DNA from: Streptomyces lateritius
GTDB taxonomy: Bacteria > Actinomycetota > Actinomycetes > Streptomycetales > Streptomycetaceae
DNA: 64,000 bases
Direction: 5' to 3'
Assembly: GCF_014649715.1 (NCBI RefSeq)
Contig: NZ_BMTO01000017.1
Span: 1 to 64,000, forward strand
Position numbers and translations under genes: made by a program. The notes under the pieces are model-generated. The model saw nothing but the letters and a program-made list of their open reading frames with translations, ran no database searches and was not told the origin of the DNA. Positions 58,028-64,000 of the stretch are shown here, piece after piece (position 1 is the stretch's first letter; the number at the start of each line of letters is the position of its first letter).

Positions 58028-59182
58028 TCAGCGGGCGAACTTCTTGCTCACCATCTCGTGCGCGTCCTTCGCACCCCTGCCCAGCTGCGGGCCGGCCAGC
58101 CAGCCGTTGCCGCCGGCCGGGCCGATCGAGGTGTTCGACACCAGCACGGTCTTGCCGTTCGGCAGCGCGCGGAACCAGCCGCCGCCGGACGAGCCGGCGG
58201 TCATGGTGCAGCCGATGCGGTACATGGTGGGCGTGGCGGGCGCCGTGGTCATGCGGCTCGCGCGGTCGAGGCACTTGTGCATGATCAGACCGTTGTACGG
58301 AGGTGCCGACGGGTAACCCCAGGCGCCGATCGTCCCCGCCTGCGCGGCCGTCGGGGCCGAGAAGTCGACCGCCAGAGCGGCGCCGACCGTCTCCTCCAGC
58401 GACTTCTTGCCACGTTCCGGCTGCACGTGCAGCACGGCGTAGTCGTACGGCCAGGCGGCGTTCGAGCCGCCGCGGTTGATCCACTCGCCCGAGGTGACGG
58501 CCCAGTCGGCCCAGTACTGGCCGTAGGGCGCCTCCTCGTGCGGCTGCGCGTTGCGCAGTGCGGACGGCGACTTGCCGAGGTCGTTGTAGGCGGGGACGAA
58601 GGTGATGTTGCGGTACCAGCCGCCGCGCTGACCGGCGTGGACGCAGTGGCCGGCCGTCCAGACCATGTTGGACTTTCCGGGCCGGCGCGGATCCTTCACG
58701 ATCGTGCCCGAGCAGACCATGTGGCCCTGCGGCGAGTCGAAGAAGATCTTGCCGACCGGGGCCGCGTTGCGGTGGTACGGCGTCTTCTCGCGCTGGGCCT
58801 GGACGGGACGCGGAACGGGGTCGCTGCCGCCGGCACCGGCCGTGGTGGCGATCGTCTGGTCCGGGCTCTTGGCCGTCTGCATGCGCCGGGAGTCCCAGAG
58901 CCCCTCGATCACGGGGTTGACGAAGTCCTCGGCCTCACGGAGCCAGGTGTCCTTGTCCCAGTTCTTCCACTCGCCGTTCTTCCACTTGTCGGGATCGACG
59001 CCGTGCTTCTTCAGCTTGTCGGCGAGGTCCTTCGGAAGGGCGGCTCCGCCGCCGCCGGTGGCACTGGCCTCCGCCGCGGGCTTGTCGGCCGCCGGTGTCT
59101 CGGTCGGGCCGCAGGCGGTGGCCGTCAGGGCCAGCGTCGCGCCCAAGGCGGCGAAGGCTGGAAGGAGTCGTACGGAACGCAT
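58028..59182 (-). CDS. Trypsin-like serine protease lipoprotein, copy A
   Basis: A 384-residue secreted, lipid-anchored protein. Signal peptide with lipobox LTATAC (Cys about 24). The chymotrypsin-fold domain begins near 145; the triad is His179 (WTAGHC), Asp247 (PYDYAVLH) and Ser332 (TAGSSGGGW). The linker 45-130 is charged and contains EWKNWDKDTWLREAEDFVNP. The glutamyl-endopeptidase-type fold is likely; target unknown. ATG 59182 follows GGGGGATC. It is a tandem paralogue of the next gene. Confidence 0.88.
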   Translation of the reverse strand: MRSVRLLPAFAALGATLALTATACGPTETPAADKPAAEASATGGGGAALPKDLADKLKKHGVDPDKWKNGEWKNWDKDTWLREAEDFVNPVIEGLWDSRRMQTAKSPDQTIATTAGAGGSDPVPRPVQAQREKTPYHRNAAPVGKIFFDSPQGHMVCSGTIVKDPRRPGKSNMVWTAGHCVHAGQRGGWYRNITFVPAYNDLGKSPSALRNAQPHEEAPYGQYWADWAVTSGEWINRGGSNAAWPYDYAVLHVQPERGKKSLEETVGAALAVDFSAPTAAQAGTIGAWGYPSAPPYNGLIMHKCLDRASRMTTAPATPTMYRIGCTMTAGSSGGGWFRALPNGKTVLVSNTSIGPAGGNGWLAGPQLGRGAKDAHEMVSKKFAR

Positions 59183-59278
59183 GTGTGAGATCCCCCTGGG
59201 ATGTTCCCGCGTCCGGGCACTGCAACGGAGTGGTTGCCATGGACGCGTCAGTAGCGGTGCACAGTATGCCCGTGGGAA

Positions 59279-59308
59279 GGAGGCGGGACCCCCCGGGGTC
59301 CCGCCTCC
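59279..59308. repeat. Palindrome upstream of protease copy A
   Basis: GGAGGCGGGACCCC (59279-59292) and its complement (59295-59308). It lies between the two protease genes next to the larger hairpin; possible second terminator element. Confidence 0.6.
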
Positions 59309-59314
59309 CCCTCG

Positions 59315-59364
59315 CACGTACCGGGCCTGTCCGGCCGTCACCGGCCGGACAGGCCCGGTACGTG
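59315..59364 (-). terminator. Terminator after protease copy B
   Basis: A 23-bp perfect stem (59315-59337 with 59342-59364) with a 4-nt loop starts 5 nt after the copy B stop. Confidence 0.9.
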
Positions 59365-59368
59365 TCCT

Positions 59369-60544
59369 CTATCGGCCGGCGAACTTCTTGCTGACCTCGT
59401 CGTAGATGCCCTTGGCCTCGTCGCCCAGGCGCGGACCGGCCAGCCAGCCGGCCGTCACCGGGCCGATCGAGGTGTTGGAGACCAGCGCGGGCTTCCCGTC
59501 CCGGCCGGCGGCGACCCAGCCGCCGCCGGACGAACCACCGGTCATGGTGCAGCCGATGCGGTACATCGTCGGCTGCGCCGCCTTCACGGACAGCCGGCCC
59601 GGCTTGTCCTGGCACTGGAACATCTTCTGGCCGTCGAACGGCGGCCCCGCCGGGTACCCGGTCGCCGTCATGTTCGCGATCTTCGACACCGCCGGCGCGG
59701 CGAACTCCACCGGGAGCGCCGAACCGACCGTCTCCTCCAGTGACTTGCCCGTGCTGCCCTTCTCCGGCGTCACGTGGATGACCGCGAAGTCGTACGGAGC
59801 GCCCTGACCGCCGGTCGCCGCACCCTGCGCGATCCACTGCTCGGACGTCTGCGCCCAGTCACCCCACCACACGCCGTACGGAGCGACCTGCTCGCGCGTC
59901 GCGTTCTCCAGCTGCGCGGTCGGCAGACCGCGGTCGTTGTACGAGGGGACGAAGGCGATGTTGCGGTACCAGCCGCCCTTCTTACCGGCGTGCACGCAGT
60001 GACCGGCCGTCCAGACCATGTTGGACTTGCCCGGGTTGGCCGGGTCCTTCACGACCGTGGCCGAGCAGACCATCGAACCCTCGGGGCCGTCGAAGAACAC
60101 CTTGCCCGCCTCGGGGGCGTTGGAGTGGTACGGCGCCGGCACACCCTTCGCCTTCACCGGCGCGGGGGTCGGGTCGGTGACACCCTCGTCGCCCGAGATG
60201 TCCTCCTCCTCGACCGGCTTGTCGGGGCGCTGGGCGTCCCGCATACGGTCCGGGTCCCAGAGGTCCTCGATGATGGGGTTGACGTAGTCCTTGGCCTCAC
60301 GCAGCCACTTGTCGCGGTCCCAGTTCTTCCACTCGCCGTCGCGCCACTTGTCCAGATCGATCCCGTGCTCCTTGAGCCGGTCCTTCAGATCGTCCGGAAT
60401 AGTGATCTTGCCGCCGGCGGACGGGCTCGCGGGCGCGCTGGGCTTGTCTCCCGCGTTCTCCTCGGTCGGGCCGCAGGCCGTCGCCGTCAGCGTCAACGCC
60501 GCGACGGCGGCTGCCGCGGCCAGCAGCGGACGAATAGATCGCAT
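59369..60544 (-). CDS. Trypsin-like serine protease lipoprotein, copy B
   Basis: A 391-residue paralogue of copy A. Lipobox LTATAC (Cys about 24), the same EWKNWDRDKWLREAKDYVNP linker, His in VWTAGHC, Asp in PYDFAVIHV and Ser in TGGSSGGGW. Both genes share the CAGGGGGATC ribosome-site context, showing duplication of promoter-proximal DNA too. The linker is more acidic (EEEDISGDE) than in copy A, which may mean a different partner. Confidence 0.88.
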   Translation of the reverse strand: MRSIRPLLAAAAAVAALTLTATACGPTEENAGDKPSAPASPSAGGKITIPDDLKDRLKEHGIDLDKWRDGEWKNWDRDKWLREAKDYVNPIIEDLWDPDRMRDAQRPDKPVEEEDISGDEGVTDPTPAPVKAKGVPAPYHSNAPEAGKVFFDGPEGSMVCSATVVKDPANPGKSNMVWTAGHCVHAGKKGGWYRNIAFVPSYNDRGLPTAQLENATREQVAPYGVWWGDWAQTSEQWIAQGAATGGQGAPYDFAVIHVTPEKGSTGKSLEETVGSALPVEFAAPAVSKIANMTATGYPAGPPFDGQKMFQCQDKPGRLSVKAAQPTMYRIGCTMTGGSSGGGWVAAGRDGKPALVSNTSIGPVTAGWLAGPRLGDEAKGIYDEVSKKFAGR

Positions 60545-60864
60545 CTCGTGATCCCCCTGGGACTACATCAACTTGTGCATGGGTGAGCGGTGGTGGCGTC
60601 GTGACCGGCGCCGAAGTGCGGCCCCCACTATGCCGGTGCCGGAGGGGACGGTACGCGGCAGGTCCGCGGTTCCGGCTCCCGCGCAGCCGTTGCCCGGCCG
60701 TGACCCCCGCCATCCAAGGATCTTGGGATTCTCCCGTGATCCTTGGCAGCCCTCGTCGTTGGTACGTACGGGGGACACCAAGGCAGCGTTCAGAGGCGCC
60801 GTTCACACGGCCGAGCAACGTACCGATGTGCAACGCAACTGTTACAGCGGGAGGACACCGAGCC
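60545..60864. promoter_or_regulatory. Divergent control region (320 nt) with a perfect inverted repeat
   Basis: No gene is seen. CCAAGGATC (60714-60722) and GATCCTTGG (60738-60746) form a perfect 9-bp repeat; inside, GGGA (60725-60728) and TCCC (60732-60735) also pair. It is a candidate operator for the protease or aminotransferase genes. No iron-box palindrome (TTAGGTTAGGCTAACC type) was found. Confidence 0.55.
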
Positions 60865-62310
60865 GTGGCCGTGACCGAACCAGCTCCGGCCGCTCCGTCG
60901 GCCGCACCGGGCCGCCCAGGAGGGCGGACGGCAGCCGGGGGCGGTGCCCTCGAAGGCATCCTGCGCCGTCAGTCGCTGCGCGAATCGGCGGCGCGCACCT
61001 ACGCGCGGTCGTTGCCGATCGTCCCCGTACGCGCCCGGGGGCTGACCATCGAGGGCGCGGACGGCCGCCGTTACCTGGACTGCCTCTCCGGCGCCGGGAC
61101 GCTGGCCCTCGGCCACAACCACCCGGTGGTCCTCGAAGCCATCAAGAAGGTCCTCGACTCCGGCGCCCCCCTCCACGTCCTCGACCTCGCCACCCCGGTC
61201 AAGGACGCCTTCACCACCGAACTGTTCGCCACCCTGCCGCCGGCACTCGCCGCCGACGCCCGCATCCAGTTCTGCGGACCCGCCGGGACGGACGCGGTCG
61301 AGGCCGCCCTCAAACTCGTCCGCACGGCCACCGGCCGTAGCGGGCTGCTCAGTTTCACCGGCGCCTACCACGGCATGACGGCCGGGGCCCTCGACGCCTC
61401 GGGAGGCGCGACGGACGTACGTGTCACCCGGCTGCCCTACCCCCAGAACTACCGCTGCCCGTTCGGTGTCGGCGGCGAGCGCGGCGCCGAACTGGCGGCG
61501 CGCTGGACCGAGAACCTCCTCGACGACCCCAAGAGCGGCGTCACCACTCCCGCCGGCATGATTCTCGAACCCGTCCAGGGCGAGGGCGGAGTCATCCCCG
61601 CCCCCGACGCCTGGATGCGCCGGATGCGGACGGTCACCGCCGCCCGCTCCATCCCGCTCATCGCCGACGAGGTCCAGACCGGCGTCGGCCGCACCGGCGC
61701 CTTCTGGGCCGTCGAGCACAGCGGCGTGGTCCCCGACGTCATGGTCCTCTCCAAAGCCATCGGCGGTTCCCTCCCGCTCGCGGTCATCGTCTACCGGTCG
61801 GAGCTCGACGCCTGGGAGCCCGGCGCCCACGCCGGCACCTTCCGGGGGAACCAGCTCGCGATGGCCGCCGGAGCCGCCACTCTCGCGTACGTACGGGAGA
61901 ACCGGCTCGCCGACCGCGCGGCCACCCTCGGAGCCCGGATGCTCGGCCGACTCCAGGGCCTCGCCGCCGCCCACCCCTGCATCGGCGACGTGCGCGGCCG
62001 AGGGCTGATGATCGGCGTCGAACTGGTGGCCCCTGACACCGACGATCCCGACGCCCTCGCCCCACCGGTCGACCCGGCCCTCGCCGTGACCGTCCAGCGT
62101 GAGTGCCTCGACCGCGGCCTCATCGTCGAACTCGGCGGCCGCCACTCGGGAGTCGTCCGGCTCCTGCCGCCGCTCACCCTCAGCGACGAGCAGGCCGAGG
62201 CCGTCCTCGACCGGTTCGCCGACGCCCTGGCCGCCGCCGAGCGCGCCCACCGCCCGGGTCCGCCCGCGTACGACGCGCGACTCCGGAACGACACCGGACC
62301 GTCCCACTGA
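60865..62310 (+). CDS. Class III PLP aminotransferase, 2,4-diaminobutyrate type
   Basis: A 481-residue aminotransferase. Motifs: CLSGAGTLALGHNHP, FCGPAGTDAVEAALKL, AYHGMT, IADEVQTGVGRTG and the PLP lysine in VLSKAIGGSLPLAV. Similar to diaminobutyrate--2-oxoglutarate transaminases (DoeD/EctB/RhbA), which supply diamine to siderophores. GTG 60865 follows GGGAGGA by 9 nt. It is 38 nt upstream of an IucA/IucC synthetase, so a diamine-precursor role is likely. Confidence 0.87.
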   Translation: MAVTEPAPAAPSAAPGRPGGRTAAGGGALEGILRRQSLRESAARTYARSLPIVPVRARGLTIEGADGRRYLDCLSGAGTLALGHNHPVVLEAIKKVLDSGAPLHVLDLATPVKDAFTTELFATLPPALAADARIQFCGPAGTDAVEAALKLVRTATGRSGLLSFTGAYHGMTAGALDASGGATDVRVTRLPYPQNYRCPFGVGGERGAELAARWTENLLDDPKSGVTTPAGMILEPVQGEGGVIPAPDAWMRRMRTVTAARSIPLIADEVQTGVGRTGAFWAVEHSGVVPDVMVLSKAIGGSLPLAVIVYRSELDAWEPGAHAGTFRGNQLAMAAGAATLAYVRENRLADRAATLGARMLGRLQGLAAAHPCIGDVRGRGLMIGVELVAPDTDDPDALAPPVDPALAVTVQRECLDRGLIVELGGRHSGVVRLLPPLTLSDEQAEAVLDRFADALAAAERAHRPGPPAYDARLRNDTGPSH

Positions 62311-62348
62311 TTCCGGACCGCACCCGGACACCCCCACAAGGAAGCCCC

Positions 62349-64000
62349 GTGAACGCCAGCCCCGCCTCCGAAGCGTCCGACACCGGCAGCGCCGCCAGCG
62401 GCCCGCTCAGCGTCGAACAGGCCACCGTCCCCCGTCAGCACTCCGGACCGTACGACCGCCGGCCCACGCCGGGGCCCGTGACCGCCCCCCTCACCGCTCC
62501 CTCGCCGCCCGCCCGGCCGGCCGCGACCGCCGCGTCGGCCGCGCCCGAGGCGGCCGGGGAGGACCACCTCGACGACCCGGACCCCAGGCGCGCCGCCGAC
62601 ACGGCGACCATCGAGAACCTGCTGCGCTGCTGGGTGCGGGAGAAGAACCTGCCCGCCCCCGAGTCCACCACCCTCCGGATCCCCCTCGAAGCCAGTGGCA
62701 CCGCCCTCCTCGTTCCGGTCCGTTACTGGTCGCCCACCGGATGGCATCGCTTCGGCGCCCCGGCCCTCGAAGGGCTGCGTGCCTCCGCCCCCACGGTCGA
62801 CGCCGTCACCGTCGCCGCCCTGCTCAGCCGCGAGACCGGCCGCCCCGAGGGCACCGAACTCGTCGGCCGCGTCGCCGACTCGGCCCGCCGCACCGCCGAC
62901 TTCATCGCCGACCGGCGCCGCCGCCCCGGCCCCGACCCCGACGCGGACCTCTTCCTCACCGCCGAACAGTCCCTCCTGCTCGGCCACCCGCTCCACCCCA
63001 CTCCCAAGAGCCGCGAAGGACTCTCCGACTCCGAGGCCCGGCTCTTCTCACCCGAGCTGTACGGCTCCTTCCCCCTGCACTGGGTGGCCGTCGACCACAC
63101 CGTCCTCGCCTCCGACTCCGCCTGGACCGAACAGGGCCGCCCGGTCACCGCCGCGCAGCTCGCCACCGGACTCGCCCTCGCCGAAGGGCTCGAAGTCCCC
63201 GGGGGAACCGTGCCGGTGCCACTCCACCCCTGGCAGGCCCGCGAACTCCCGCACCGTCCGGGCGTCGCCGCCCTCCTCGACTCCGGTCTCCTCCACGACC
63301 TCGGTCCCCACGGCGCCCCCTGGCACCCCACCTCCTCCGTGCGCACCGTCCACCGGCCCGGCGCCCGGACGATGCTCAAGCTCTCCCTCGGCGTCCGCAT
63401 CACCAACTCGCGCCGCGAGAACCTCCGCAAGGAACTCCACCGCGGCGTCGAGGTCCACCGGCTCCTGCGCACCGGGCTCGTCGACCAGTGGCAGGCCGCC
63501 CACCCCGGCTTCGACATCGTCCGCGACCCCGCCTGGCTCGCGGTCGACACCCCCGACGGCGCGCCCGTACCCGGCCTGGACGTGATGATCCGGCACAACC
63601 CCTTCGCCGCCGGGGACGACGCGGTCTGCATCGCCGCCCTCACCGCTCCGCGCCCCTGGCCCGGCACGACCCGGATGAGCTCCCGCCTCGCCGACATCGT
63701 CACCCGGCTCGCCGCCCGCACCGGCCGCTCCACCACCGCCGTCGCCGCCGAGTGGTTCCTGCGCTACCTCGACCAGGTCGTCCGGCCCGTGCTCTGGCTC
63801 GACGGCACCGCCGGCGTCGCCCTCGAGGCCCACCAGCAGAACACCCTCGTGCTCCTCGACCCCGACGGCTGGCCGGTCGGCGGCCGCTACCGCGACAACC
63901 AGGGCTACTACTTCCGCGAGTCCCGCCGCGACGAGCTGGAGAGTCGCCTCCCTCGCATCGGCACCGCCAGCGACACCTTCGTCTCCGACCAGGTGACCGA
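62349..64000 (+). CDS. IucA/IucC-family NRPS-independent siderophore synthetase, 3' end beyond the window
   Basis: About 550 residues are visible; the frame is open to the window end. The first ~90 residues are Pro/Ala-rich. NIS motifs seen are PLHPWQAREL, SSVRTVHRPGA, KLSLGVRITNSRREN and AHQQNTLVLLDP. NIS synthetases join citrate or other carboxylates to amines or alcohols with ATP. GTG 62349 follows AAGGAAG. The pairing with a diaminobutyrate-type aminotransferase suggests a carboxylate siderophore (for example rhizobactin-like), but which one cannot be told. Confidence 0.92.
   Translation, partial: MNASPASEASDTGSAASGPLSVEQATVPRQHSGPYDRRPTPGPVTAPLTAPSPPARPAATAASAAPEAAGEDHLDDPDPRRAADTATIENLLRCWVREKNLPAPESTTLRIPLEASGTALLVPVRYWSPTGWHRFGAPALEGLRASAPTVDAVTVAALLSRETGRPEGTELVGRVADSARRTADFIADRRRRPGPDPDADLFLTAEQSLLLGHPLHPTPKSREGLSDSEARLFSPELYGSFPLHWVAVDHTVLASDSAWTEQGRPVTAAQLATGLALAEGLEVPGGTVPVPLHPWQARELPHRPGVAALLDSGLLHDLGPHGAPWHPTSSVRTVHRPGARTMLKLSLGVRITNSRRENLRKELHRGVEVHRLLRTGLVDQWQAAHPGFDIVRDPAWLAVDTPDGAPVPGLDVMIRHNPFAAGDDAVCIAALTAPRPWPGTTRMSSRLADIVTRLAARTGRSTTAVAAEWFLRYLDQVVRPVLWLDGTAGVALEAHQQNTLVLLDPDGWPVGGRYRDNQGYYFRESRRDELESRLPRIGTASDTFVSDQVT

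Noticed and set aside
60545..60864. Search for an iron box upstream of the aminotransferase
   Set aside because: No TTAGGTTAGGCTAACC-type palindrome is present on either strand.

Overview
This window is high-GC actinobacterial chromosome and almost certainly comes from a Streptomyces. Evidence: GC-rich third codon positions, many GTG starts, poly-HAMP/SpoIIE-phosphatase signalling proteins, and a gene order (osaC-osaA-osaB-ftsK ... pgsA-cinA-clgR-dps ... lhr ... recA-recX ... gluDCBA-gluRK ... miaB ... miaA ... dapF-rshA ... hflX) that matches, from memory, the S. coelicolor SCO5747 to SCO5800 region. Most of it is conserved core chromosome. No transposase, prophage, CRISPR array or integrase was found.

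Layout. (1) 1-240: the end of an rRNA operon (5S) with tRNA-Thr(GGT) and a strong terminator. (2) 301-9685: the osmotic-stress module OsaC (minus), OsaA with a 10-unit HAMP array, and OsaB. (3) 9767-17764: ftsK, a RodZ-like HTH membrane protein, rimO, pgsA and cinA (overlapping start/stop codons), clgR and dps. (4) 17948-24675: a small membrane protein, an SDR dehydrogenase, Nei-type glycosylase and Lhr helicase. (5) 24768-28120: AraC regulator, AzlCD exporter, an alpha-toroid protein and a DUF3046 protein. (6) 28163-32128: an AI-2E-type permease, a chimeric pseudogene, then recA-recX behind two DNA-damage promoters. (7) 32294-35377: rhodanese and cysteine dioxygenase behind a Cys-rich leader peptide, and an FAD monooxygenase. 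(8) 35541-41519: glutamate ABC transporter gluABCD with divergent gluR-gluK. (9) 41640-46752: the most accessory-looking part, with an orphan TAXI solute-binding protein, a LysR regulator and a four-carbon acid-sugar operon (DUF1537 kinase, PdxA2 dehydrogenase, unassigned TIM barrel). (10) 46817-57929: miaB, LigB-like protein, two small orphan proteins, miaA, a membrane protein, dapF, a RelA/SpoT homologue, an M1 peptidase and hflX. (11) 58028-64000: two duplicated lipoprotein serine proteases, then an aminotransferase and a truncated NIS siderophore synthetase.

Common themes. Many genes have a -10-like TAnnnT hexamer 6-7 nt before the start codon and no Shine-Dalgarno, so they are probably leaderless; this fixed several starts. 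DNA repair is concentrated here: recA and lhr both carry the LexA-independent RecA-NDp motif, and clgR, whose mycobacterial homologue is reported to act on that promoter class, is in the same window. The least characterised parts are the Cys-rich leader before cysteine dioxygenase, the TIM barrel in the tetronate operon, the orphan TAXI protein, and the inverted-repeat element between lhr and nei.
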